Assembly: GCA_965263305.1 (NCBI GenBank)
Contig: OZ253666.1
Location: 3,656,367 to 3,720,366 of the forward strand
Origin: MED-G105 sp965263305
GTDB lineage: Bacteria > Pseudomonadota > Alphaproteobacteria > Caulobacterales > Parvularculaceae
DNA: 64,000 nt
Direction: 5' to 3'
This document shows, piece after piece, positions 18,451 to 27,512 of this stretch (positions are counted from its first letter, which is position 1; each line of letters opens with the position of its first letter). The notes below the pieces were generated by a model, which was not told the origin of the DNA, searched no databases, and saw nothing but the letters and a program-made list of their open reading frames with translations. The translations under genes and the position numbers were made by a program.

Positions 18451-19908
18451 ATGAAAAAAACGCCAATAAAAACGATCATGTGGTTCCGCCGGGATTTGCG
18501 CTTGGCGGATAACCCCGCCCTTTATGAAGCGGCGAGAAACGGCGGTGTGATCCCACTATTTGTTTTGGAAGACGCCACCGACATGGTGTTTTCGCCAGGC
18601 GGCGCAAGTCGTTGGTGGCTGCACCATTCGTTATCAGCACTGAACAAAGCGCTCTCAAAAAAGGGCGCGCCTCTTATCTTGAGGCGCGGCGATCCGCGAG
18701 AGATCGTGCCTGCTCTTGCAGACGAAACTGGCGCCGATGCGGTTCATTGGAACCGTCGCTATGATTTTGACGGTATAGAAACTGATAAAGCCATCAAATC
18801 GACGCTTCATGACCAGGGTATTGAGGCGGTCTCTTTTAATGGCGCTCTCCTGCGGGAACCTTGGGAATTCAAGACCAAAACCGGCGGGTTTTATAAGGTC
18901 TACACCCCGTTCTGGAAAACGATGCAGGCAAACGGCCCCGGCCGCGATGACGCCCTGCCTGCCCCTAAAAAGATCGTGCCTGCGGACAACATAGACGCCA
19001 TAAAAAGTGATGATTTGGCGGACTGGGCGCTTCTCCCGACAACGCCAAACTGGGCGGCGGAATTTCCAGATCAATGGCGCCCTGGCGAAGATCACGCAAA
19101 GAAGGCCCTCGACCGCTTTTTGAAAACCGCCGTTGATCGTTATGGGGACGAGCGCAACCGCCCCGACATCGAGGGCACGTCTCGACTATCGCCGCATCTT
19201 GCCTTCGGTGAGATGTCACCTTTACAGATCTGGCGCACCACCATGGCCCGGATAGAGGCCGGCGACGTTCAAAACGGTGAAGGGATGAAGTTTCTCTCAG
19301 AAGTCGTGTGGCGCGAATTTTCCCATGTGCTTCTTTTTCACTACCCAGAGATTCAATCAAAACCGCTAAAAGCGCCGTTTGCGAACTTTCCCTGGCGCGA
19401 CGACCAAGAAACGCTCAAGAAATGGCAAACCGGCCAAACGGGATATCCCATTATCGACGCAGGCATGCGCCAACTTTGGCGAACAGGCTGGATGCATAAC
19501 CGCGTACGGATGATTGTTGGGAGTTTTCTGGTGAAAAATCTAATGATCCCTTGGCAAGAAGGCGAACGCTGGTTTTGGGACACCCTCGTCGATGCCGACC
19601 CCGCCAATAATACCGCCAGCTGGCAATGGGTGGCCGGTTGCGGCGCCGACGCCGCGCCGTATTTCCGGATTTTCAATCCCGTCACCCATGGCGAAAAATT
19701 TGATCCCGATGGAACTTATGTCCGCCGCTTTGTGCCTGAAATCGCTGAATTGCCATCAAAGCACATTCATGCGCCGTTCAATGCGCCTCTATCATTGCTG
19801 AAGGGCGCGAACATCACATTGGGAGATACCTATCCCCACCCTATTGTCGATCTATCGGAAACGCGCAAACGCGCCCTTGCCGCGTATGATGACATTCGCG
19901 CGGCGTAA
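18451..19908 (+). CDS. phrB: Deoxyribodipyrimidine photo-lyase (cryptochrome/photolyase family)
   Basis: The protein repairs UV-induced cyclobutane pyrimidine dimers in blue light using reduced FAD. Its 485 residues cover the N-terminal alpha/beta antenna domain (IMWFRRDLRLADNPAL at residues 9-24) and the C-terminal FAD domain. FAD-binding motifs visible are TSRLSPHLAFGEMSP, the WREFSHVLLFHYP helix, the GYPIIDAGMRQLWRTGWMHNRVRM block and WQWVAGCGADAAPYFRIFNP. The surrounding tryptophans of the electron-transfer chain appear present. This is a class I bacterial photolyase pattern. An antenna pigment (MTHF or deazaflavin) cannot be told apart here. A CFA-synthase-like gene follows at 86 bp. Confidence 0.95.
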   Translation: MKKTPIKTIMWFRRDLRLADNPALYEAARNGGVIPLFVLEDATDMVFSPGGASRWWLHHSLSALNKALSKKGAPLILRRGDPREIVPALADETGADAVHWNRRYDFDGIETDKAIKSTLHDQGIEAVSFNGALLREPWEFKTKTGGFYKVYTPFWKTMQANGPGRDDALPAPKKIVPADNIDAIKSDDLADWALLPTTPNWAAEFPDQWRPGEDHAKKALDRFLKTAVDRYGDERNRPDIEGTSRLSPHLAFGEMSPLQIWRTTMARIEAGDVQNGEGMKFLSEVVWREFSHVLLFHYPEIQSKPLKAPFANFPWRDDQETLKKWQTGQTGYPIIDAGMRQLWRTGWMHNRVRMIVGSFLVKNLMIPWQEGERWFWDTLVDADPANNTASWQWVAGCGADAAPYFRIFNPVTHGEKFDPDGTYVRRFVPEIAELPSKHIHAPFNAPLSLLKGANITLGDTYPHPIVDLSETRKRALAAYDDIRAA

Positions 19909-19993
19909 CGAGGATCAATGCTCCGGCGCGTTAACGCCTTTATATGCTTTGCAAATATGCTAAGTTTTTTTGCTTCACAGTAAGAAGGACGCC

Positions 19994-21163
19994 ATGTTTT
20001 TCGCTTTCATCCGCGCCATCGCCACCAAACTTCGTGTTGGCACATTGCATTTCGCACTCCCCGACGGGCGCACGCTGACCTTTTTGGGCGATCAAACCCC
20101 AACCCCTGAAGCGACGATCATTGTCAAGGATTATGCCTTCGCAAGGCGGACAATCTTCGGCGGCGATATCGGTTTTTTTGAAAGCTTCGCAGATGGACAA
20201 TGGGATACGCCGGATTTATCGGCGACGCTCTACCTTCTCGCCCTCAATGTCGACCACATACAAAAGGCGTACGGTGCAGCACCGATCATTGGTTGGTTTG
20301 ACCAGCTATTGCACAAGCTAAACCGCAATACCAAAGAGGGCGCGCGCCGGAACATCGCCTCCCATTATGATCTTGGTAATGAGTTCTACGCCCAATGGCT
20401 TGACCCGTCGATGACCTATTCTTCGGCCCTTTACCCATCAGAGAGCGGTGATTTATCCAATGCGCAGACCAACAAATACCGGGCCCTCGCCGAAAGCATC
20501 GAGTTGAAAACCGGCGAAAGCATCCTGGAAATAGGATGCGGCTGGGGCGGGTTCGCAGAGTTCGCCGCCGGTGAAGTGAAGGCCCAGGTTACGGGGCTGA
20601 CCATTTCAAAAGAACAATATGACTTCGCCCAGGAGCGAATCTTTCGCGCCGGCCTGAATGAAAAAGTCACCCTTCAACTAAAAGACTATCGCGATGCTGA
20701 CGGCGCTTATGATAAAATCGCCTCAATCGAGATGTTTGAAGCCGTTGGGCGCGAATATTGGCCGGTTTACTTTTCGAAAATTCGCGAACGGTTAAAACCT
20801 GGCGGCGTTGCGGGCGTTCAAACCATCACCATCGCTGATAAGTTGTTTGATCACTATCAGCGGTCTACGGACTTTATACAGAAATATGTGTTTCCTGGCG
20901 GATTTCTCCCGAGCCCACCCGTTCTCAAAAGAGAAATCGAAAACGCCGGACTATCTTGGCAGGGCGCGCGCCATTTTGGGCAAGACTACGCCCGCACCCT
21001 TGTCGAATGGCGCCAGCGTTTTATGACCAATTGGGACGACATTAGGGGATTAGGCTTTGATGATCGTTTCCAAAATCTGTGGCGGTTTTATCTTTCCTAT
21101 TGCGAAGCCGGGTTTCGCGCAGGCTCGACGGATGTTTGCCAGGCCCGTCTTGTGCGGCCCTAA
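19994..21163 (+). CDS. Cyclopropane-fatty-acyl-phospholipid synthase family methyltransferase
   Basis: The 389-residue protein from the ATG at 19994 (AAGAAGGA just upstream; an upstream TTG frame is less likely) has an N-terminal lipid-binding domain and a class I SAM-dependent methyltransferase domain. The SAM motif EIGCGWGGFAEFA lies near residue 180. NIASHYDLGNEFYAQWLDPSMTYSSALY, LKDYRD and IASIEMFEAVG are strong CFA synthase signatures. Such enzymes add a methylene bridge to unsaturated fatty acyl chains in membrane phospholipids. Related family members make other methylated lipids, so the exact product is inferred. Adjacency to a photolyase recurs in alphaproteobacterial light and singlet-oxygen response clusters. 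Confidence 0.9.
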   Translation: MFFAFIRAIATKLRVGTLHFALPDGRTLTFLGDQTPTPEATIIVKDYAFARRTIFGGDIGFFESFADGQWDTPDLSATLYLLALNVDHIQKAYGAAPIIGWFDQLLHKLNRNTKEGARRNIASHYDLGNEFYAQWLDPSMTYSSALYPSESGDLSNAQTNKYRALAESIELKTGESILEIGCGWGGFAEFAAGEVKAQVTGLTISKEQYDFAQERIFRAGLNEKVTLQLKDYRDADGAYDKIASIEMFEAVGREYWPVYFSKIRERLKPGGVAGVQTITIADKLFDHYQRSTDFIQKYVFPGGFLPSPPVLKREIENAGLSWQGARHFGQDYARTLVEWRQRFMTNWDDIRGLGFDDRFQNLWRFYLSYCEAGFRAGSTDVCQARLVRP

Positions 21164-21264
21164 CGCTGGCTGGTCTCAACCGGTGAAGCGGCCGCGCTGC
21201 ATGAACGACTTTTACTAACCGGTCGGCGGCGGTATCATCTGCACCTGCAGATTGAAGGCCCGCC

Positions 21265-22017
21265 ATGACTGCCGCCGCTCCACCATCGATAAAGATGTCC
21301 TGCCTGATTATCGGCGCCGGCGATGCGACCGGCAGCGCCATTGCCCGGGCCTTCGCCCGTGAGGGTTTCATCACCTGCGTCTCGCGCCGTCCGCGTCACG
21401 GCGATGCACTAGACGCATTGGTCGCCGAGATTGAGACCGATGGCGGCCAAGCTGTCGCCTGTCCCGTCGATGCCCGCGAGGAGGACGATATGATCGCTCT
21501 CTTTAACCGCATCGAACGAGACGTCGCGCCCCTGGAAATCGTGGTCTTCAATATCGGTGCGAACGTTTTCTTTCCCATCACCGAAACGACAACCCGCGTT
21601 TATCGCAAGGTCTGGGAAATGGCCGCCTATGCCGGCTTTATAACGGGACGCGAAGCAGCGCGGGTCATGACCCCGCGCGAGCGAGGCGCGATCTTTTTCA
21701 CCGGCGCAACGGCAAGCTTGAGGGGGGCCGCCGGTTTTTCCGCGTTCGCCAGCGCCAAACACGCGTTACGCGCCCTCTCCCAGTCAATGGCGCGCGAGCT
21801 AGGCCCGAAAAATATTCATGTCGCCCATATCATCATTGACGGCGCCATCGATTCCCAATTCATCCGCGAGATCACCCCCGACGTTGACGCAAAGCGCGAC
21901 GACGATGCCATTCTGTCACCGGAGGAAATCGCGCGCAATTATGTCTGGCTCTACAATCAACAGCGCAGCGCATGGACCCATGAACTAGATTTGCGTCCGT
22001 GGAGAGAGAAATGGTAA
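21265..22017 (+). CDS. SDR family NAD(P)-dependent oxidoreductase with Phe at the catalytic Tyr position
   Basis: A 250-residue short-chain dehydrogenase with a variant nucleotide-binding motif (GAGDATGSAIARAFAREG, residues about 15-32) and VSRRPR suggesting NADP(H). The expected YxxxK active-site pair reads F-A-S-A-K in GFSAFASAKHALRAL, so tyrosine is replaced by phenylalanine. The same substitution occurs in a recognisable SDR subgroup, so this is not necessarily a dead gene. GPKNIHVAHIIIDGAID follows. GAAGG precedes the ATG. It leads a probable operon with the isomerase-like and MDR genes 28 and 25 bp apart. Function is not established. Confidence 0.85.
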   Translation: MTAAAPPSIKMSCLIIGAGDATGSAIARAFAREGFITCVSRRPRHGDALDALVAEIETDGGQAVACPVDAREEDDMIALFNRIERDVAPLEIVVFNIGANVFFPITETTTRVYRKVWEMAAYAGFITGREAARVMTPRERGAIFFTGATASLRGAAGFSAFASAKHALRALSQSMARELGPKNIHVAHIIIDGAIDSQFIREITPDVDAKRDDDAILSPEEIARNYVWLYNQQRSAWTHELDLRPWREKW

Positions 22018-22045
22018 TGCCCCGCGCCCCCTTAAGGAAACGAAC

Positions 22046-22654
22046 ATGACGGAACGAACCCTCGAATGCATCATGGATTTCGGCAGTCCTAACGCATACT
22101 TCGTTTATAAGGCGCTGCCGCCGGTGCTGGCGCGAACGAAAGCGACCATCAAGTATACGCCTTGTCTCCTAGGCGGTATTTTTAAAGCGACCAATAACCA
22201 ATCCCCCGTCATGGCTTTTAGCGGTGTCAAGGGAAAGCTCGCTTACGAACAATTGGAGATGGAGCGTTTTCGGAATAAACATGGGATCACCGATTTCACG
22301 TTTAATCCCCACTTCCCCATTAACACGCTCATCATGATGCGCGGCGCCATGGCGGCGGAGGCGGATGGGCGCCTCGATGACTATCTTGATGCAGGATTCC
22401 ATCATATGTGGGTCGAACCAAAAAAGATGGATGATCCAACGGTCTTCAGCGAGGCCATGACCTCTTCTGGATTCGACGGCGCGGCGCTCCTCGAGCGCAC
22501 GCAAGCCCCGGAAGTGAAGCAAAAGCTCATCGAGAATACGAACGCGGCCGTCGAACGGGGCGTCTTTGGCATCCCGACTTTTTTCATTGGCGAAGAAATG
22601 TTCTTCGGAAAAGACCGCCTGATACAAATCGAAGAAACCCTGAACGCGCTTTAA
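22046..22654 (+). CDS. 2-hydroxychromene-2-carboxylate isomerase family protein (DsbA/GST-kappa fold)
   Basis: The 202-residue protein has the thioredoxin-fold/helical-insert layout of the DsbA/GST-kappa superfamily. The N-terminus MDFGSPNAYFVYKALPPVL (about residues 10-28) has Ser in place of a redox CxxC motif, as in glutathione-dependent HCCA isomerases. Later motifs RGVFGIPTFFIGEEMFFGKDRL match the cis-proline loop and C-terminal block. Such isomerases act in naphthalene-type catabolism, but many genomes carry relatives of unknown substrate, and no aromatic degradation genes lie here. AAGGAAAC precedes the ATG. It is operonic with the SDR and MDR genes. Confidence 0.85.
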   Translation: MTERTLECIMDFGSPNAYFVYKALPPVLARTKATIKYTPCLLGGIFKATNNQSPVMAFSGVKGKLAYEQLEMERFRNKHGITDFTFNPHFPINTLIMMRGAMAAEADGRLDDYLDAGFHHMWVEPKKMDDPTVFSEAMTSSGFDGAALLERTQAPEVKQKLIENTNAAVERGVFGIPTFFIGEEMFFGKDRLIQIEETLNAL

Positions 22655-22679
22655 TCAACGCTGCATAGGAAAGAAAATC

Positions 22680-23717
22680 ATGCACCCCAAAACATCAAAA
22701 GCCGTATTTTTGAAAGCCTACCCGGATGGTCTGCCAACGGAAGACCTTTTTGATATTCGCGAGATTGATACGCCAGAGCCTAAGGACGGCGAAGTTCTAT
22801 TGCGCACCATCTGGATGTCCGTCGACCCCTATATGCGCGGTCGGATGCGCCCAGATGTGAAAAGCTATATCCCTGCGTTTTCCCTTGACGCGCCTTTGGA
22901 TGGCGGCGCGGTCTCCCAAGTGGTCGCCTCAAAATCCGATAAATTTAAGGAAGGCGATTATGTGGTCGGGTTCGCCGGCGGTTGGCGCGAATATAGCGCG
23001 GTTGATGCGGCGGGGCTGACGCCCGCCGATCCATCCCTTGCGCCCTTGTCGGCCTATTTAGGCGTCCTTGGTATGCCGGGGCTAACCGCCTGGGCGGGCC
23101 TAACGCAGATCTTGGAACCAAAGGAAGGCGAAACGGTATTTGTCTCTGGCGCCGCTGGCGCTGTCGGCTCCCTCGTCTGCCAACTGGCGAAACAAAAGGG
23201 GTGCCACGTCATCGGCTCGGCTGGCTCTCCCGAAAAATGCCGTTGGCTGACGGAAGAAGCCGGCGTCGATGTCGCCCTCAACTATAAAGATTATGCAAGC
23301 GCTGGCGCGCTCACCAAGGCCCTCGCTGAGGCGGCCCCGAAGGGCGTGAATTGCTATTTCGAGAATGTCGGCGGCATGCATTTGGAAGCGGCGATTAACG
23401 CCATCGCACTTGATGGTCGCATCGCGCTTTGCGGCATGATCGCGCTCTACAACAACACCGCGCCGGAACCCGGCCCTGCAAACCTCGTCAATCTGGTTGG
23501 TCGGAGCGTCAAAATGGAAGGGTTCATCGTTAGCAAGTATAGCCATTTGGCGATGCAATTCGCCGGTGAAGTGGCGCCGCTGTTGGCAGCGGGCAAAATC
23601 AAATTTCAGGAAAGTCAGTATGACGGACTTGAAAACGCCTCAAGCGCCTTCATCGGCCTGTTTTCCGGGGACAATAACGGCAAAGCCGTCGTCCGCATCG
23701 GCCCAGATTCACTGTAA
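22680..23717 (+). CDS. NADP-dependent MDR oxidoreductase (CurA/prostaglandin reductase-like)
   Basis: This zinc-independent medium-chain reductase has 345 residues. SVDPYMRGRM (about residues 48-57), the GMPGLTAWAGL motif and the NADPH-binding SGAAGAVGSLVCQLAKQKGC are diagnostic of the leukotriene B4 dehydrogenase/CurA branch, which reduces activated C=C double bonds in alpha,beta-unsaturated ketones or aldehydes. The FENVGG and GMIALYNN motifs also fit. AGGAAAG precedes the ATG. As last gene of the SDR-isomerase-MDR set it is followed by a hairpin at 23727-23753. Together the three suggest detoxification of reactive carbonyls, which is inference from family roles only. Confidence 0.9.
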   Translation: MHPKTSKAVFLKAYPDGLPTEDLFDIREIDTPEPKDGEVLLRTIWMSVDPYMRGRMRPDVKSYIPAFSLDAPLDGGAVSQVVASKSDKFKEGDYVVGFAGGWREYSAVDAAGLTPADPSLAPLSAYLGVLGMPGLTAWAGLTQILEPKEGETVFVSGAAGAVGSLVCQLAKQKGCHVIGSAGSPEKCRWLTEEAGVDVALNYKDYASAGALTKALAEAAPKGVNCYFENVGGMHLEAAINAIALDGRIALCGMIALYNNTAPEPGPANLVNLVGRSVKMEGFIVSKYSHLAMQFAGEVAPLLAAGKIKFQESQYDGLENASSAFIGLFSGDNNGKAVVRIGPDSL

Positions 23718-23726
23718 CGCTTCGAG

Positions 23727-23753
23727 GCTGGCCGTTCAAAAAAAACGGCCAGC
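23727..23753. terminator. Hairpin terminator between convergent MDR and mgtE genes
   Basis: A perfect 10-bp stem (23727-23736 with 23744-23753, GCTGGCCGTT and AACGGCCAGC) with a 7-base A-rich loop lies between two convergent stops, 9 bp past the MDR gene and 11 bp past mgtE. It probably ends transcription from both sides. Confidence 0.7.
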
Positions 23754-23764
23754 CGCGACGGCCC

Positions 23765-25324
23765 CTATAATAAGAACCATGCGGCCAGACCCAAGAAAAC
23801 TGCAAAGCCCACCAAATCCGTCAGGGTCGTGACGAATACGGCAGACGACACAGCCGGATCCTGCCCCGCTTTTTGAAGGCCGAGGGGCACCAAAATACCG
23901 GCAAGCCCAGCAACGAGCAAATTGACGATCATCGCAACACCGATCACAAGGCCAAGTTGCACGGCGCCGGCGCCCGCCCCTTCGCGCATGGCGAACCACG
24001 TTGCGCCCAATACGCCCATTAATATTGCAAACAACAATCCATTTGAAAGCCCCACCATCGCCTCGCGCCATATGATGCGGCGCGCATTGGCGCCCGTCAG
24101 ATCTTTCGTAGCGATTGACCGCACCGCCACCGTTAACGTTTGGGTGCCCGCATTGCCCCCCATACTAGCGATGATTGGCATGAGGACGGCAAGCGCCACA
24201 ATCTCGCTAATGGCGCCGTCAAAGAACGCAATGACGATGGAGGCAAGGATTGCGGTGCCCAAATTGATGATCAGCCAGGAAAACCGAGAGCGGACGGTCT
24301 CAAAAATGCTGTCATTCAACCCGGTGTCCGCTTCGACCCCGCCGAGAGCCAACATATCCTCATGGGTTTCTTCATGGACAATCTCAACCACGTCATCAAC
24401 GGTGATCATGCCGACAAGGCGCCCGCCCTTATCCACGACCGGCGCAGAGATGAGGTTGTACTGTTCGAAGAGGTAAGCGACCTGTTCTTGGTCCATCTCC
24501 GCCGGGATCGCCTGAATGGCGTCCTCCGCCATGATGTCACCGATTTTGACCTCGCGCGGCGTCTTCAACAAGGTTGCAAGGGAGACCTCGCCGCATGGTT
24601 TGAACGTCGGGTCGATCACGAAGACTTCGTAGAAACGATCGGGTAGATCATCGGCGGCCCGCAACCGGTCGATAATTTGACCAACCGTCCAGTAGGCGGG
24701 CGCTGCGAAAAACTCCCGTTGCATTAAGCGCCCAGCGGTTTCTTCTCCAAAGTCGAAGGCGAGATTAAGAGCGATCCGGTCGGACGCCGGGACTTCCGCC
24801 AAAATCTCGGCGCGCTTTTCCTCGTCGAGATCTTCCAGAATGAAGGCGGCGTCGTCGGTTTCCAATTCGACCACCGCTTCGGCGACAGCATCGGGCGCCA
24901 TGGCCGAGATCACCTGCTCCGTCAGGCCCCAATCGAGCTCCGCCAGAACATCGGCCGGCAACTTGCCATCAAGAAGCGAAATAAACCCGAGACGGTTCTC
25001 TTCGCTCAAAAACTCAATGAGGTCGGCGACGTCCGCCGGGTGTAACTCATCGACGATCGCGGTGAGTTGGTCGACGTCTTTGTTGGCGACCGCGTCTGAG
25101 ACTTGATCAACAAAACCGGCGGCGATTTTTTCTTCATGCTGAGAAAAATCATCGTCCGCTTTATCGTGGTTTTGATTGTGATGATCGTCGGAGGAATCGC
25201 CTATTGGTTCATCAGGAAATTCTTGGATACTGTCGTCAGGCGCGGTGCGCTCCGACAAGTCAATGGAAGTATCCGACGCTGGTTTTTTAGCGTCCTGCGG
25301 ATCAATGGTGTTTTGATCAGACAT
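23765..25324 (-). CDS. mgtE: Magnesium transporter MgtE
   Basis: MgtE is a magnesium-gated Mg2+ channel of the inner membrane. The 519-residue protein has the full architecture: an MgtE N superhelical domain (about residues 75-180, with LHPADVADLIEFL), two CBS domains (about 185-310, with DIMAEDAIQAIPAEMD and VVDKGGRLVGMITVDDVVEIV), a connecting helix and five transmembrane helices at the C-terminus, including the signature MPIIASMGGNAGTQTLTVAVR. The ATG at 25324 follows AGGGGA. The first 65 residues are an acidic extension rich in Asp, Ser and His (DSSDDHHNQNHDKADDD), not part of the usual fold. No M-box-like leader is visible upstream. Confidence 0.96.
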   Translation of the reverse strand: MSDQNTIDPQDAKKPASDTSIDLSERTAPDDSIQEFPDEPIGDSSDDHHNQNHDKADDDFSQHEEKIAAGFVDQVSDAVANKDVDQLTAIVDELHPADVADLIEFLSEENRLGFISLLDGKLPADVLAELDWGLTEQVISAMAPDAVAEAVVELETDDAAFILEDLDEEKRAEILAEVPASDRIALNLAFDFGEETAGRLMQREFFAAPAYWTVGQIIDRLRAADDLPDRFYEVFVIDPTFKPCGEVSLATLLKTPREVKIGDIMAEDAIQAIPAEMDQEQVAYLFEQYNLISAPVVDKGGRLVGMITVDDVVEIVHEETHEDMLALGGVEADTGLNDSIFETVRSRFSWLIINLGTAILASIVIAFFDGAISEIVALAVLMPIIASMGGNAGTQTLTVAVRSIATKDLTGANARRIIWREAMVGLSNGLLFAILMGVLGATWFAMREGAGAGAVQLGLVIGVAMIVNLLVAGLAGILVPLGLQKAGQDPAVSSAVFVTTLTDLVGFAVFLGLAAWFLL

Positions 25325-25566
25325 GAAAATCCCCTGGCGCACGGGTACGCGCCCGCGCTTGGTCAATAGGCTGCACTCCCTGGCTGACTGGTCGTCGCTC
25401 CCCGATCCCGCTCGATCTTTTCTGGTGATCGCAGAGTTTGCACTCTTTGTTCATCAGGAGATCATCGGCACTCCAAAGCGGAGGCGGCGGTCAGCCGTTT
25501 GATTGAATTTTTTGGAACACCAACTAATTAGGCAGCTTCGCTCAATACTTCAACCATCACGGGGGG

Positions 25567-25818
25567 TTAATCGCGAAAATTAATTATGCCGCTCATAATA
25601 ATGACGCAAACAACGATCCATAGTCCAAAACTCACGCCTGTGGTCAGGAGCGCCTTGCGTTTCAAGCCCGGATCCTGCGGCGCCCCGGGTTCTGCGCCCA
25701 CAACGCCGTCGCCCTCGCCATCTTGTTCCCATCGGCCGCGCACGCCCATGGGCAGAACGGCGAAAAAAACACACCACCAAATCAAGATGAAGATGACAAC
25801 CGCCGCTGCTGGATTCAT
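25567..25818 (-). CDS. DUF1467 family small membrane protein
   Basis: An 83-residue protein with two transmembrane helices (about residues 5-25 and 58-78). The WWCVFFAVLPMGVRGRWEQDG motif after the first helix is the hallmark of DUF1467, a family of unknown function found in alphaproteobacteria. The start ATG at 25818 lies 8 bp after the RNase J stop. Its place directly behind RNase J and coaX is the usual one for this family. Confidence 0.85.
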   Translation of the reverse strand: MNPAAAVVIFILIWWCVFFAVLPMGVRGRWEQDGEGDGVVGAEPGAPQDPGLKRKALLTTGVSFGLWIVVCVIIMSGIINFRD

Positions 25819-25826
25819 ATCTGGCC

Positions 25827-27512
25827 TCAAACCCGGTGGATGATCGTTTTGACAATGGGACGTTTGCCCCACACGCCGATCATCTTGTTACGGACAGCGC
25901 GGGTGATGGTCACTTCCACATCGTCATCGCTGCCCTTTCGCCGACGCGCGCGCGATAAACTCTCAACCGCCTCTTCGATCGCCTCCTCGACAAGTTCGAG
26001 GATTTCATCATCGCTTTCCCCGTCCGGCGAATGGCGCGGCGCACCGTGGATCACGGCCGAGGCTGGGCTCGCCAAATTGCCCTCAGCAGAGAGGGAAACC
26101 GAGGCCACAACCATGCCGGCATAGGAAAGCTTGCGGCGCTCGCGTAGGGGGTCCGCCGCCGCTGGCAGCAAGAAATCCCCATCCAGCATCAACCGCCCGG
26201 CCGGCGCCTCGTCAATCACCGCCGGCGCGCCTGGCGCGATACGGATGATATCGCCATTTCGCGGCGCGATCGCATCCTTCACCCCAAGTTCAATGGCGAA
26301 ATCGGCATGGGTCTCCAGATGGCGCGCCTCACCATGGACCGGGATCGCATATTCCGGCTGCGCCCATTCATACATCTGGCGTAATTCATCTTGGTTTGGG
26401 TGGCCTGAAACATGGATGAAGGCATCTTTCTCGGTAATGATCTCCACGCCTATATCGACCAGCGAATTTTGCAAATCGAAGATTTCACGCTCATTACCGG
26501 GAATAATTTTCGACGAGAAAACGACCGTGTCACCGTCCCTCAAGGAAATCTCAGGATGATCCTCCCGGGCAATGCGTGCGAGCGCCGCCCGAGGCTCGCC
26601 CTGACTGCCAGTACAAAGATACAGCACATGATCGGCCGGAATGGCCCGCGCTTCATGGGGATCAATGAAGGACAGCCCTTCGGGCAACAGCCCAACATCC
26701 CGAGCAGCGCTGGTGATGCGCAACATTGAGCGCCCGAGAAGACAGACGCTGCGGTCCGCCGCCGCCGCCGCTTCACAGATTGAGACCACCCGGCTAACAT
26801 TCGATGCGAACGTTGTGACGGCGACAGCGCCCCGAAGGCCTTTGATGAGTGAGATGAGGTTTTCCTTCACCCTCATCTCAGAACCAGATACGCCCTTGGA
26901 CAAGACATTCGTGGAATCACAAACAATTGCGCGAACGCCCTCTTCGCCGAAGGCTTTTAATGTCGTTTGATCGGTCACTGGCCCCAGGGTTGGTTCGTCG
27001 TCCAGCTTCCAATCACCCGTGTGCAGAATATTACCTAGAGGCGTGCGGATCGCGATGGCGTTCGGTTCGGGAATAGAATGGGTGAGCGTGATATATTCCA
27101 AATCAAACGGCCCAAGCGAGAATCGCGCGCCCATCTCAATAACCCGCAGGTCCAGATCGACGCCCGATTGCATCAACTTGCCTTCGACCAATTTGGCGGT
27201 AAAGGGCGTTGCGAAAACCGGGCATTCGAATTGCGGGCCCAGTAGTGCGGTCGCGCCGATATGGTCCTCATGAGCGTGGGTTAACACCACCCCCAATAAT
27301 TGGTCCTTACGGGCCATAATGAAGGCCGGGTCGGGCGTGATCACATCAATCCCAGGGGTCGCAGGGCCCCCAAACATGACACCGCAATCGATCATGATCC
27401 ATTGTCGGTTCCCCGGCGGCCCGAAGCCGTAGAGGTTCATATTCATGCCGATTTCGCCAGAGCCGCCCAAGGGGCAAAATACAAGATCGTCCTTTTTTGG
27501 GGTACGCGCCAT
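25827..27512 (-). CDS. rnj: Ribonuclease J
   Basis: RNase J is a metallo-beta-lactamase/beta-CASP nuclease with 5' exonuclease and endonuclease activity in mRNA turnover and rRNA maturation. The 561-residue protein begins with the typical DDLVFCPLGGSGEIGMNMNLYG. The zinc motif HAHEDH is at residues 79-84, with HTGDWK further on. The beta-CASP region has STNVLSKG, CTGSQGEP and FSSKIIPGNE, and VHVSGHP-like IHVSGHPNQDELRQMYEW closes the active site. The start codon overlaps the coaX stop by one base (TAATG), indicating coupled translation. The coaX-RNase J order is common in alphaproteobacteria. Confidence 0.96.
   Translation of the reverse strand: MARTPKKDDLVFCPLGGSGEIGMNMNLYGFGPPGNRQWIMIDCGVMFGGPATPGIDVITPDPAFIMARKDQLLGVVLTHAHEDHIGATALLGPQFECPVFATPFTAKLVEGKLMQSGVDLDLRVIEMGARFSLGPFDLEYITLTHSIPEPNAIAIRTPLGNILHTGDWKLDDEPTLGPVTDQTTLKAFGEEGVRAIVCDSTNVLSKGVSGSEMRVKENLISLIKGLRGAVAVTTFASNVSRVVSICEAAAAADRSVCLLGRSMLRITSAARDVGLLPEGLSFIDPHEARAIPADHVLYLCTGSQGEPRAALARIAREDHPEISLRDGDTVVFSSKIIPGNEREIFDLQNSLVDIGVEIITEKDAFIHVSGHPNQDELRQMYEWAQPEYAIPVHGEARHLETHADFAIELGVKDAIAPRNGDIIRIAPGAPAVIDEAPAGRLMLDGDFLLPAAADPLRERRKLSYAGMVVASVSLSAEGNLASPASAVIHGAPRHSPDGESDDEILELVEEAIEEAVESLSRARRRKGSDDDVEVTITRAVRNKMIGVWGKRPIVKTIIHRV

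Noticed and set aside
24140..24646. 168-codon plus-strand ORF antisense to mgtE
   Set aside because: It lies within the CBS and membrane domain region of mgtE on the opposite strand and has no independent support.
25325..25566. Possible Mg2+ riboswitch (M-box or mgtA-type) upstream of mgtE
   Set aside because: I could not trace conserved M-box helices or loop sequences. The short inverted repeats seen are not specific. A covariance-model search would be needed.
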